This document shows, piece after piece, positions 52,544 through 60,393 of a DNA stretch of 64,000 nucleotides (within the stretch, counting starts at the first letter, position 1; each line of letters begins with the position of its first letter). The stretch comes from VAXT01 sp035318925. GTDB lineage: Bacteria; Actinomycetota; Thermoleophilia; Gaiellales; Gaiellaceae. A program made the translations under genes and the position numbers. The DNA is taken from assembly GCA_035318925.1 (NCBI GenBank), contig DATHDS010000012.1:104416-168415 (forward strand). The letters are read 5' to 3'. The notes below the pieces were generated by a model that did not search any database, had not been told where the DNA came from, and saw nothing but the letters and a program-made list of their open reading frames with translations.

Positions 52544-53379
52544 GGCATGGCGCGGAGAGCCGTCTGCACTTGGCTCAATACGCGGTCGAGGTCAAGCGTC
52601 GTATGAACTTGTTTCCCTTCGTAACCCGTACGCGCTTTGTCGAGGCCGTAGCAGTAGATGCCGCAGTAGTCGAACCACACCTGAGCAATGCGCGCGTAGT
52701 GCTCAACCCGCAGGCGGTCGTTGTCACTGACGACGCGCGAGGTGATGAACATGCAAGTCAGCGGCGGAGTCCGGCGCAGGAAGGTGACGAGATCCGAAGT
52801 GGCTCCATGACCTTTGCCCGCAAGACGCGAATGCTCCGCCTTGATGTCGATGTTTTTGAGGGCTGCCTCCTTCACGCGCTTTTCTAGGTCGGCCGAGCCT
52901 GGCCGACCCTCTGGGTTGGGCTGGCGCGTGTTGCGTGCGTGCCTCGGAATGCCGGTGGCCTTCGTCTCAACGATGAACCGGACGTCTCCTGTGGCCGGAT
53001 ACGCGCAGTCCAGCTTGTGCGAGCGAAAGCTCAAACCCGGCACTCCTGGCCGAGCAGATACCTCCTTCCCAGAGCCGCGTTTGAGCAGTACTCCCAAGAA
53101 GTCGTTGAAGAAGTCGCCCTTGCCATTCTGAATGTCGCCCTGGTTGGCTAGGCCGGATACGACATCCTGGTCGAACTGCCACATGGCGCCCAGGAAGATG
53201 GATTCAACGGCGGCGAAACTCCCGGTCTTCTGCTTGTCAGCTGCGATGAGCGCGGCGGCGAGAGGCTTCCGCGCGCCGGTCGGCTGCTGGAGTGTTCGTC
53301 GTGGGCGTGCCAAGGGCCTTGATATTACGAGTGCGCCGTCTGCTAAACAGCTTGACCCTCGCCCGGCGCAGCGCAGCAA
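52540..53379 (-). CDS. PD-(D/E)XK restriction-endonuclease-like protein
   Basis: Up to 279 residues. The nuclease core shows Asp124 in HKLDCAYP and Glu138-Thr-Lys140 in RFIVETKATG, the D-(x)13-E-x-K pattern of restriction enzymes. GDIQNGKGDFFNDFLG precedes it, and DLVTFLRRTPPLTCMFITSRVVSDNDRLRVEHYARIAQVWFDY follows. The reading overlaps the end of the methyltransferase gene by 143 bases from the ATG; a TTG at 53313 shortens the overlap and may be the true start. Pairing with an adenine methyltransferase supports a type II restriction role. Confidence 0.7.
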   Translation of the reverse strand: MLRCAGRGSSCLADGALVISRPLARPRRTLQQPTGARKPLAAALIAADKQKTGSFAAVESIFLGAMWQFDQDVVSGLANQGDIQNGKGDFFNDFLGVLLKRGSGKEVSARPGVPGLSFRSHKLDCAYPATGDVRFIVETKATGIPRHARNTRQPNPEGRPGSADLEKRVKEAALKNIDIKAEHSRLAGKGHGATSDLVTFLRRTPPLTCMFITSRVVSDNDRLRVEHYARIAQVWFDYCGIYCYGLDKARTGYEGKQVHTTLDLDRVLSQVQTALRAMP

Positions 53380-54943
53380 TCTCTGATGCGGTCAAGCCCA
53401 ACGGCTTCAGGACGACCGCATCAACAAGGTCGAGGACAGCATTCAGGTCACGTCGGCGGAGCGCAGCATCTACGTCTTCAAGGTGCCTACCGATGCCAGA
53501 GGCGAATGGAGGAATGAGGAGTCGCTCTGCCTCGGTCGGTTCAAGTTTCAGAATCCCGCCACCGTAAGAACGACCGACAAGCTCGGCTGAAAGGAGCGTC
53601 AGAGAGTTGTAGAACGCGACCCCGAGCGCGCTCGGCGCGTGGCCATTCAAGAGCGAGACCTTGTGGATCGTGTTGGTCGAGAGCGCGCGCGCGTCATTCA
53701 CGACGAGGCGAGGGAAGGCGTTGTTCATGTACGTCAGGAAGGCATCGGGAGGGCCGGACTTCGGGATTGGCACGGCGTACCAGGGGTCGCGTATTCGGCA
53801 CTTGTACCGCTTGTGCAGCTTGGCCTTCTCGCCGTCCCTAATGAGATCTTGAACGGTCGCTAAGGCGCGAGCACTCGCCCCCGCAGCGTCCAGCAGTGCG
53901 GTGCGCCGCCCCCTCCGGTCGAGCTGTCGCAGGTCGCGGCGCGAGAAGCGAGCGCCCTCGATGTCCGTAGCTTTGCTGACCGCCGCCTTGAACAGGCGCG
54001 GGTCGTAGCCGAGGGTCTTCACTTCATCACGCGTGCGGATGAAGAAGGCATTTGCCCCAGTGACTAGGCCGATGTCTACGGCTGCAATCGAGCCAAGCGC
54101 TGCGACATTCGTCTCCACCGCAAGCTGCTCATACAGGCGCTGTGTCGGCTTCGGCAAGAGGCGAAGCAAGGGCACGTCGAGGTCGAGGTAGCCACGGCCT
54201 GCTCCATCTATCCGATCAGGCGTCACGTCGTCCAGATTGCGACACGCGACTAGGCGAACTCCTCTCGCTGGGCCATGCCCGTAGCCATCCGCGAACAGCA
54301 GGACGACCTCCTCCAACGCGCCTGGGAACACCTTTTCCTCGAAGACGGCCACCGTCACCGACCTGAAGGACGAGATCAGGTAGTCGATGACCGGCCTGGC
54401 GTACTGCGAGTGGAGGAGCTCGGCTGGGAGCACTTGCCCCATGCGTCCCCCTTCATGAAGGAAGCGGCAACCGTGAAGAATGAAGGGCGCCCAAGTCGAG
54501 GCGAGGCGTGTAAGAGGTACGCCCATCGCCTCTGTGAGGGCATGCGCGTTGTCGGCACCGCCGTTCCAGGACTGGTAGCGCACGTAAGGCGGATTGCCGA
54601 TGTTCACCATGAACCGCATCTCCTCTGATGGGGCGATGCGGAAGAAGTCCGCGTGGAGGAGCCGGCAGTCAGCCAATCCCTCCTCGTCTCTCCCTACGTG
54701 TACCGCGTCTTCGTCCACGTCGATGCCACACAACTGGCGCCCGACGCTCCGCCGATTGGCACCTAGCGCGAGGAGACGTTCCCGCGCTGCCTCCAAGAAC
54801 ACGAAGCCCCCGAAGCTCGGATCGAGCATCGTGTCCTTTGGAGAGCGGATGCACCATTCAACGAGCTTCGCCGCCATCTCCCCTGGCGTGTAGAAGGCTC
54901 CAAGCTCCTTCTTGCGCGCGTGGGAGTAGCTGCCGGTGGGCAC
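53237..54943 (-). CDS. N6-adenine DNA methyltransferase (TaqI/Eco57I type)
   Basis: A 568-residue class gamma methyltransferase. Motif X/I region is GAFYTPGEMAAKLVEW (15-30) and MLDPSFGGFVFLEAA (39-53), with GIDVDEDAV next. The catalytic motif IV is NPPY (117-120). A long C-terminal target-recognition part contains LSTNTIHKV, NSLTLLSAELVGRSYGGGILKLEPTEAERLLIP, typical of Eco57I-like enzymes. It leads the leftward cassette of four genes, divergent from the rightward block. Lower GC than the chromosomal genes fits acquisition by transfer. Confidence 0.93.
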   Translation of the reverse strand: MPTGSYSHARKKELGAFYTPGEMAAKLVEWCIRSPKDTMLDPSFGGFVFLEAARERLLALGANRRSVGRQLCGIDVDEDAVHVGRDEEGLADCRLLHADFFRIAPSEEMRFMVNIGNPPYVRYQSWNGGADNAHALTEAMGVPLTRLASTWAPFILHGCRFLHEGGRMGQVLPAELLHSQYARPVIDYLISSFRSVTVAVFEEKVFPGALEEVVLLFADGYGHGPARGVRLVACRNLDDVTPDRIDGAGRGYLDLDVPLLRLLPKPTQRLYEQLAVETNVAALGSIAAVDIGLVTGANAFFIRTRDEVKTLGYDPRLFKAAVSKATDIEGARFSRRDLRQLDRRGRRTALLDAAGASARALATVQDLIRDGEKAKLHKRYKCRIRDPWYAVPIPKSGPPDAFLTYMNNAFPRLVVNDARALSTNTIHKVSLLNGHAPSALGVAFYNSLTLLSAELVGRSYGGGILKLEPTEAERLLIPPFASGIGRHLEDVDAALRRRDLNAVLDLVDAVVLKPLGLTASEIAALRRARVKLFSRRRTRNIKALGTPTTNTPAADRRAEASRRRAHRS

Positions 54944-55055
54944 GTGGCCAGACTAGACCGTGGGGCGGTCAGAGACTACGGGCGGGTACCGCCGAGCCGG
55001 GCGCCGAGTTACTGATTAGTGACTGCGGGATGACGCCGCTCCATATAGTCCCCAA

Positions 55056-55439
55056 GTGACCAGCTACGAGAAACTGAAGCTCCGCTGTGAGGTAGCCGAG
55101 AAGGCCCTCGCCCTGCGGGCCGAGGACACTCCGGCCAACCAGCTGGCGCTCGCCAAAGCCCTCGACGCGTACGAGGCCGCGACCAACGACGTCGGCTCGG
55201 CCATTGCGAAAGCTCTGCTGGGGCGCAACCCCGGCGAGAATCTCCTGGCCTCCGATGCCGTCGCCAAGTCTTCGGACGACCCGGATACCGGCACGGTCGG
55301 GGAACGGATCAGGCTGCGCAACGACGGCCGCACCGAGTTCCCGAAGGTCGAGTTGAACACGGCCGCGAACGCGCTGAAGCGAAAGCCGCCACGGATCAAC
55401 GCCCCCGATCTCTACAAGGAGGAGGAGGAGGACGCGTAA
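55056..55439 (+). CDS. hypothetical island protein, possibly leaderless
   Basis: A 127-residue charged helical protein (KLKLRCEVAEKALALRAE, NQLALAKALDAYEAATNDV). A tatagt box at 55044-55049 ends 6 bases before the GTG start, so the transcript may begin at the start codon. No ribosome site is visible. It overlaps the next gene by one base (TAATG). First gene of the rightward block; no family recognised. Confidence 0.65.
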   Translation: MTSYEKLKLRCEVAEKALALRAEDTPANQLALAKALDAYEAATNDVGSAIAKALLGRNPGENLLASDAVAKSSDDPDTGTVGERIRLRNDGRTEFPKVELNTAANALKRKPPRINAPDLYKEEEEDA

Positions 55440-55834
55440 TGCTGACCGCTGCCGAACTACGAGCGCGCGCCGATGAGGGCCTACTCCTGTCCGAGGAAGC
55501 CCTGCGCAAGATCGCGGCCGACGATGAGATCAAGGAGAAGCGCGCCGACGATCAGGTCGCGGCCACGAACGATCTCTTCGACCGCTACCGCCACCGGATG
55601 GAGGAGCATGAGGCTCTCCAGGCCGAGCTGATCGAGTTCATCCACGCCATCGTGAGTTGCACGGAATCGCTCGCGTTGGCGCAGGAGAAGGCGGCGGCGG
55701 CAGCCAGGCTCCTGCGTAGCGCGGGCGAGATCGTTCCGAATCCGCAGCGGCTCAGCGTGCGGGCCTCGCAGGACTGGGAGTTGCGCACCCTGCTCCAGCA
55801 GTTTCAGGAAGCCACCCGAGGGAGGGGCCTATAG
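55439..55834 (+). CDS. hypothetical helical island protein
   Basis: A 131-residue protein, almost all helix with coiled-coil character (LSEEALRKIAADDEIKEKRAD, HRMEEHEALQAELIEFIHAI, ALAQEKAAAAARLLRSAGE). The ATG overlaps the previous stop by one base and follows gaggaggaggacgcg. Cotranscribed with its upstream neighbour. Function unknown. Confidence 0.65.
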   Translation: MLTAAELRARADEGLLLSEEALRKIAADDEIKEKRADDQVAATNDLFDRYRHRMEEHEALQAELIEFIHAIVSCTESLALAQEKAAAAARLLRSAGEIVPNPQRLSVRASQDWELRTLLQQFQEATRGRGL

Positions 55835-55993
55835 GGAGACGCTGAGCGATAGGGCGCGCGGAGGCAGGAGGGAAACCTGCATCTCATATCCGACTCCGGC
55901 AACGGAGAGGAAGGCTTCGTACGACTTGGCCGTGAGCGCACCGGCCGAATCGCACCTCGCCCCTATCGCTGAGCATCTCCCCGGCTCCCGGCT

Positions 55994-56239
55994 ATGGCTC
56001 TGAACCTTCTACCCGACGCGGATTCAGACGGCACCGTCAACTGCGGGCCTGGCTGGATCGCGGGTGCCTACGATCCCGAGGGCGGCGACAGCTCGATCAC
56101 GGTCGCGGATCGCACGCGCGTGCTCATCCAGGCCGAAGGGCCGGTCTATTTCAAGTTCGGTGACCTGAAGGCCACGCCGGGCGGGTCGATCACGGTCGAT
56201 CCACCGGGCACCGTTCTAGTCATGGATTTCTCGGCGTGA
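55994..56239 (+). CDS. small phage-like hypothetical protein
   Basis: An 81-residue beta-rich protein (WIAGAYDPEGGDSSITVADR, VYFKFGDLKATPGGSITVDPPGTVLVMDF). The compact strand pattern resembles small virion decoration or structural proteins, but this is only an impression. First of three genes linked by GTGA overlaps. Confidence 0.6.
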   Translation: MALNLLPDADSDGTVNCGPGWIAGAYDPEGGDSSITVADRTRVLIQAEGPVYFKFGDLKATPGGSITVDPPGTVLVMDFSA

Positions 56240-56451
56240 ACTACCTCGTAGTCAACGCGACCGAGGTCGTCCTCGACGCTGGCGGCACGAACGTAGACGC
56301 CGAGAGCTTCAAGCGTGACGTCACGCTCACCGATGAGCAGGCTCTCGCGCTAGTCGCTACCCAGGGCGTCTTGGTCGGCTCCGAAATCACAACGATGGCC
56401 GGGCGCGTACAGGACGAGTTCTACGTCGCCACGAGCAGGGAGAGCGAGTGA
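56236..56451 (+). CDS. small phage-like hypothetical protein
   Basis: A 71-residue protein (GTG start, NYLVVNATEVVLDAGGTNVD, LVATQGVLVGSEIT). GTGA overlaps join it to both neighbours. No family recognised. Confidence 0.6.
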   Translation: MNYLVVNATEVVLDAGGTNVDAESFKRDVTLTDEQALALVATQGVLVGSEITTMAGRVQDEFYVATSRESE

Positions 56452-56888
56452 ACCTCCTTCAGAACCTGAAGATTGACGACGTATCCGGCGTGGACGATCC
56501 CGCGAACCTACTGCCCGGTTGGCTCGTCCAGAAATCCGGGAAGCCCGGCGACCTGCACAAGGCGCAGCGCGATTTCCAACAGCTTCTCTCCGACGTTCAG
56601 GCCCGCGTGGACTGGGACGACGACCAGAAGGTCGAAGCGATGCAGAAGGCCATCGCAGACGTCCCGGAAGCGATTTCCGCGCCAGCCATCAAGGGCGCGG
56701 TGCTGGCGAGCCGTATCCGGGAGCGGTACCTGGAGAAGGATCGGCACAGCACCGGTGACGCGCTGGGACGATTCGCCGCCCGCGATGAAATCAACCTCGA
56801 TGAGAAAGGCACGTCCACCATCGCGGGCGACGAATCCTCCGGGCCGTCACTGCCTTGGCGGCATCAAGGAGCACGGATCATCCCCTAG
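56448..56888 (+). CDS. hypothetical phage-like protein
   Basis: A 146-residue protein. It starts MNLLQNLKIDDVSGVDDPAN, a form seen at the N-terminus of phage prohead-protease/portal-type fusion proteins (V-x-G-V-D-x-P-A-N), and continues with a helical, charged body. It is short, so probably a remnant or a satellite version. GTGA overlap with the previous gene. Confidence 0.6.
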   Translation: MNLLQNLKIDDVSGVDDPANLLPGWLVQKSGKPGDLHKAQRDFQQLLSDVQARVDWDDDQKVEAMQKAIADVPEAISAPAIKGAVLASRIRERYLEKDRHSTGDALGRFAARDEINLDEKGTSTIAGDESSGPSLPWRHQGARIIP

Positions 56889-56923
56889 CGCTCGCGCGTA
56901 GAAGGAGGTCTGTCTCATATACC

Positions 56924-57577
56924 GTGCTCTTCGCCGTGACGCGGCCCGAGCAGCACACCGCCGATTGGGATGATCGTTTCCGTCGGGAAGACGTTCCATG
57001 GGAGGACGTGGCCGTCGCACCGGCCGTTGTGGATCTCTTCCGCGCCTTCGCACCACCCCCCGCAACGGTGTTGGAGATCGGCTGCGGCTTGGGAACGACA
57101 GCCCTTTGGCTGGCTCGCATGGGATACGAGGTTGCGGCATGTGACGTTTCCGCCGAGGCGATCTTCCGCGCACAGAGGCGCGCGAAGCGCGAGAATCTTG
57201 CGCTCCGCCTCTTCGTTGCTGACGTGCCTGTAGATCGCGCGCGACTCCCGAAATCTGAGGTGGTCTTCGCTCGCGGAGTCCTTCACACATTCAAGAACGG
57301 CGCTGGTCGGAGGGCTTACGCCGAGGCAGTCGCGCAGACGCTGGAGCCTGGCGGGTTGTGGCTGGACGTTTCAGGAAGCGCCGACACGCCGGACGATCCT
57401 CCTCACGCGCAGAAGCTTGGCTTCCCGCGTCTGACGCTCGCTGAGATCGTGGACTCGGTGGAGCCGATGTTCGAAATCGTGTCGGTTCGCCAAGTCGAGT
57501 ACGGAACGACGCCTGGACTCACGGACTTCCTCGCATTCGCATGTGCTTTTCGACGCCGCCGTTCCGCTGAGGTGTGA
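56924..57577 (+). CDS. class I SAM-dependent methyltransferase (thiopurine-methyltransferase-like)
   Basis: About 217 residues from GTG 56924. ADWDDRFRREDVPWEDVAVAP is the N-terminal signature of TPMT-like enzymes, followed by motif I VLEIGCGLGTTALWLARMG, acidic loop ACDVSAEAI and motif IV-like VVFARGVLHTFKNGAGRRAYAEAV. These methylate small molecules such as thiols or selenium or tellurium compounds. The start is uncertain: aaggagg at 56902-56908 is 15 bases away, and a GTG at 56936 is another option. It overlaps the next gene by four bases. Likely island cargo. Confidence 0.8.
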   Translation: MLFAVTRPEQHTADWDDRFRREDVPWEDVAVAPAVVDLFRAFAPPPATVLEIGCGLGTTALWLARMGYEVAACDVSAEAIFRAQRRAKRENLALRLFVADVPVDRARLPKSEVVFARGVLHTFKNGAGRRAYAEAVAQTLEPGGLWLDVSGSADTPDDPPHAQKLGFPRLTLAEIVDSVEPMFEIVSVRQVEYGTTPGLTDFLAFACAFRRRRSAEV

Positions 57578-58041
57578 GCAAAACCCTCAGGCACCGGCTT
57601 GACGACGCTTGCCGAGAGCGCGGATGCACGTGGGTTGAGCGGCCCGACGAGCGGGTGTCATCGCCGCCGTATGCCAAGTGGTGGGGATGCGTCTATCGGC
57701 CGGAAACGGGCGACGTGTTGGTGCTCGTCACCGATGCGCCCTGGAAGGCTGCCCTTCGCCGGTTGCTGGATCGGATCGAGGAGCCTCCCCCGGTAGTCCG
57801 AACGACGCGGAGTGGGACGGCTGTCGAGCTGGAAGACGATCGAGTTGCGATCGAATTCGAGGACGGCACGCGGGAAGTCCTTGCTCACCCTATTGGCGTG
57901 CCCGTTCGGCGAGGAATGCCCGTTCGGGAGGTCGAGTTCGACGGCCATGAGGGGCCGATTGTTTTCTGGGGGATGGATCACACACCCCACCGGCTCACGG
58001 AATCGCCGCTCGACGGCCACGGAGGTGTCCCCGCGCACTAG
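57574..58041 (+). CDS. hypothetical cargo protein
   Basis: A 155-residue protein translated from a GTGA overlap with the methyltransferase. It holds paired aromatic/Cys elements (ERGCTWVERP, KWWGCVYRPETGDVLVLV) and a strand-rich centre (TAVELEDDRVAIEFEDGTREVL). It probably acts with the methyltransferase. No family recognised. Confidence 0.6.
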   Translation: MSKTLRHRLDDACRERGCTWVERPDERVSSPPYAKWWGCVYRPETGDVLVLVTDAPWKAALRRLLDRIEEPPPVVRTTRSGTAVELEDDRVAIEFEDGTREVLAHPIGVPVRRGMPVREVEFDGHEGPIVFWGMDHTPHRLTESPLDGHGGVPAH

Positions 58042-58125
58042 CCGCCCGACTCGACTTCCTCCACATACAGAGCTACGTGTGTGACCCGACCGGGCGCATC
58101 CCGCGCCGGGCGGAAGGGAGACGAA

Positions 58126-58380
58126 ATGCCAGCCACGCCCAAGAAGAAGGTCTCCGGACGCGAGGCATTGATCCGCGTCCTCAAAAAGCACGAGGGCCAG
58201 GACATGAAGGTGGCCGAGCTTTGCGAGGCCGCACAGAAGATCGCCAAGCTGCCAGGGAAGACCCCGCTCGCCACCCTGGCCGCGATGGTCTACACGGCAG
58301 CGAAGACGAAGGATGGCTTCTGCGAGAAGGTCTCGCGCGGAGTAGTCCGGTACCGGGAGTCGCCCGAAGACGCCACGTAG
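58126..58380 (+). CDS. HARE-type helix-turn-helix protein
   Basis: An 84-residue protein. The whole length (KVSGREALIRVLKKHEGQDM, KVAELCEAAQKIAKLPGKTP, ATLAAMVYTAAKTKDGFCEKV) fits the HARE-HTH (HB1/ASXL/restriction) domain, a DNA-modification-linked winged helix. ATG at 58126 follows gaagggagacgaa. Being next to an island that encodes an adenine methyltransferase, a role in reading modified DNA is possible. Ends at a hairpin terminator. Confidence 0.75.
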   Translation: MPATPKKKVSGREALIRVLKKHEGQDMKVAELCEAAQKIAKLPGKTPLATLAAMVYTAAKTKDGFCEKVSRGVVRYRESPEDAT

Positions 58381-58402
58381 TCCTACCCGCCAACAGGCGA
58401 TT

Positions 58403-58424
58403 GAGGCCCGGCTCGCCGGGCCTC
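58403..58424 (+). terminator. hairpin terminator of the rightward block
   Basis: gaggcccgg / ccgggcctc, 9-bp perfect stem with loop ctcg, 22 bases after the last stop. Confidence 0.8.
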
Positions 58425-58586
58425 ACTCCGTGTTGCGGCCACGTCTACGCTCGGCGGCACACGGCTGCCCGCTCCGGCGAGATCGGACTACTCGGGCAAC
58501 CGGGCCGATTCGGGCACAGAAGCCCGGACAATCGCCCGGCTCGAGTCGGGCTACGGCCGCACTACACAGGCCCCGCGTCCTGCCGT

Positions 58587-58607
58587 ACTCACCAATCCAC
58601 TCACCAA
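58587..58607 (+). repeat. arm-type repeat, right end of second element
   Basis: Two actcaccaa units with a 12-base period, 50 bases from the core inside tRNA-Ala. Same motif as 43742-43761 and 47294-47313. Confidence 0.65.
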
Positions 58608-58657
58608 TCGGCTTCCGGGGAAGAAGCCGGAGGCCGGGGAACGGCCCGGTTGAGCGA

Positions 58658-58730
58658 TGGAGCTAGTCGGACTCGAACCGACGACCTCCTGGGTGCGATC
58701 CAGGCGCTCTTCCAGCTGAGCTATAGCCCC
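58658..58730 (-). tRNA. tRNA-Ala(CGC)
   Basis: 73-base cloverleaf on the minus strand. Acceptor GGGGCTA pairs with TAGCTCC, including the G3-U70 wobble that identifies tRNA-Ala. D arm GCTC/GAGC; anticodon stem CCTGG/CCAGG with loop ATCGCAC, giving anticodon CGC (reads GCG). T arm GTCGG/CCGAC with TTCGAGT; discriminator A. CCA is not encoded. Its 3' 42 bases form the core shared with two upstream copies. Confidence 0.96.
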
Positions 58731-58794
58731 GCGAGCCCCCAGGGTAGCCGAACAGCGACCCTCCAACCCTTCGACTCAAATGACGCCGCCGACC

Positions 58795-59343
58795 CTAGCC
58801 GGTCGGCGCCCGAACGAGCCGAGCGAGCTTCCCGAGAGCCTTCATGACCCGCAAACGCGCGGCGACCTCGGTGCAGCCGAGGGCAGTCGCGATCTCGTCG
58901 TAGCGACGCTCGCCAAGCACGCGGAGCTCGAGCGCCGCCCGCTGACCCTCAGGAAGCGTCTCGAGCGCGGCGGTGAGGCCCGAGCCCTCGGCGGACAGAC
59001 GATCCTCGACGGCCTCGAACTCGGCCTCGTACGAGCGGATGGGCATGCCGAGCCGCACACGAGCCTCCTGCTCGACGCGGCCCCGCTCGTAGTACCGGCG
59101 CAGCAGGTTCTTCCCGATGCCGTAGAGCCAGGGCCCGGCCGAACCGCCCACCTCGTCGCGGAAGCGCCTCAGATTGAGCGCCACCTGCGCGAAGAGCTCG
59201 GCCGTCAGCTCGGAGGCGTCCGCTTCGGGAACGCGGGCACGGAACCAGAAGAAGATGGGCTGCTTCCAGCGCAGGTAGAGCTCGCCGAGCGCGTCCGGGT
59301 CCTCGCGCGCGCGGCGGATCAGCTCCGCATCGGTTTCCAGCAC
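58795..59343 (-). CDS. ECF-type RNA polymerase sigma factor
   Basis: A 182-residue sigma factor. Region 2 runs ELIRRAREDPDALGELYLRWKQPIFFWF and FAQVALNLRRFRDEVGGSAGPWLYGIGKNLLRRYYERGR. Region 4 is LETLPEGQRAALELRVLGERRYDEIATALGCTEVAARLRVMKALGKL. The GTG at 59343 is chosen because region 2 begins right after it. It is divergent from the membrane protein at 59407, with an operator-like palindrome between. A classical anti-sigma is not adjacent, though the divergent gene may serve. Confidence 0.92.
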   Translation of the reverse strand: MLETDAELIRRAREDPDALGELYLRWKQPIFFWFRARVPEADASELTAELFAQVALNLRRFRDEVGGSAGPWLYGIGKNLLRRYYERGRVEQEARVRLGMPIRSYEAEFEAVEDRLSAEGSGLTAALETLPEGQRAALELRVLGERRYDEIATALGCTEVAARLRVMKALGKLARLVRAPTG

Positions 59344-59368
59344 GTCATCCCCATATACACCGGCGAGA

Positions 59369-59382
59369 CGGAAACGTTTCCG
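59369..59382. promoter_or_regulatory. palindrome in the sigma-factor divergent promoter
   Basis: cggaaacgtttccg, a perfect 14-base palindrome between the ECF gene and its divergent neighbour. It may be an operator or part of overlapping promoters. Confidence 0.5.
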
Positions 59383-59406
59383 CCGCTCGGCGCATAGAAG
59401 GAAGGA

Positions 59407-60393
59407 ATGACCGCTAACGACACTCTCCGTGACGACCTCGCCGCGGCGTACGGCCGGCATCTGGAACGGCGCCGTGCGCACCGCCGCAAGTTGCGCACCG
59501 CGGCGATCGCCTGCGTGACGGCGCTCGTCGTCGCGGGCGCTGCGTTCGGGACGGCGGCCCTCCTCGGCTGGCCCGCGCCCGAGCACGTGAAGGAGGAGAT
59601 CGCGGCCGTCGACCGCGGGTTGCCCGAGGACCTACGGCTGAACCCAGACGTCGAGCATGCCCGCGCCGTGGCGTCGACAGGCTCCTCGACGCTGTATGCG
59701 GCGGCGCTCCGCGACGGCGGCCGCTGCACCGAGCTCGTGACCGTCGACGATCGCGGACGCGGTGCCACCTGCTCGACTGGATCCGACCAGGTCGCGCGCC
59801 CGATCGACGTCACCGTCCCCTCAGACGACGGGGCCGGAGACGCAACCCCGGTCGTCCTTGCCGGCAGGCTGAACGCTCCGGCCGGAGCCGAGCTCGAGAT
59901 CGCCTACGAGGACGGCGGAAGCAATGCAATCGCGCTCGGCGACGACCGCTACTTCGTCTTCGAGGTGCCCGCAGAGCACCTCGCCTCCGCGCACGCCTCC
60001 GGGTTCCGCTTGATCGCGCGCGACGATCGGGGCTCGATCATCGCGACGACATCGGTCCCCGACGACTGGGACGACGCAGCCGTTCCGGACGAGGCCGCTC
60101 CGCTCTTTGTCAGCACTCGCTCGGACGAGTCCGACTTGACGAAGGTCTACGGTCTCGAGGGGCATGTGAGCGCTGAAGGCGCCGCCTCGCTCGAGCTTGA
60201 CTACGACGACGCCTACCGCGTGCCGATCGCGATCGCGCCGGACGGCAGCTTCAGGTACACGGTGCCGCAGGATCGGGTGGACGACTTCATGGAGCCGCGA
60301 CTGCTCGTCGTCCGTGACCAGGCGGGAATCGTGATCGTCTCGAGGCCCGTCGCCGCCGTCGCCTACTGGCGCGGCCGCGAGCGCGGTCACTAG
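59407..60393 (+). CDS. membrane-anchored protein divergent from the ECF sigma factor
   Basis: A 328-residue protein. A short cytosolic N-terminus (TLRDDLAAAYGRHLERRRAHRRK) is followed by one membrane helix (TAAIACVTALVVAGAAFGTAALL) and an outside domain rich in beta strands with a Cys pair (GGRCTELV, GATCSTG). The topology fits an anti-sigma or sensor protein, but no zinc anti-sigma motif (H-x3-C-x2-C) is visible. Ribosome site aaggaagga. Its stop overlaps the convergent toxin stop in ctag. Confidence 0.7.
   Translation: MTANDTLRDDLAAAYGRHLERRRAHRRKLRTAAIACVTALVVAGAAFGTAALLGWPAPEHVKEEIAAVDRGLPEDLRLNPDVEHARAVASTGSSTLYAAALRDGGRCTELVTVDDRGRGATCSTGSDQVARPIDVTVPSDDGAGDATPVVLAGRLNAPAGAELEIAYEDGGSNAIALGDDRYFVFEVPAEHLASAHASGFRLIARDDRGSIIATTSVPDDWDDAAVPDEAAPLFVSTRSDESDLTKVYGLEGHVSAEGAASLELDYDDAYRVPIAIAPDGSFRYTVPQDRVDDFMEPRLLVVRDQAGIVIVSRPVAAVAYWRGRERGH

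Larger units (their letters stand above)
43605..58699. mobile_element. integrative island at tRNA-Ala (right of two in tandem), phage-satellite-like
   Basis: About 15.1 kb between two identical 42-bp cores, the right one inside the intact tRNA-Ala gene. It has excisionase and integrase at the left end, a leftward block of HTH proteins, tiny CxC-zinc proteins and a P-loop replication-type ATPase, a defence-like cassette (49630-54943) and a rightward block of small genes. Tandem actcaccaa repeats lie near both ends. No capsid, portal, tail or relaxase gene is seen. Size, gene order and content fit a satellite-like or genomic-island element better than a full prophage or conjugative element. Confidence 0.85.
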
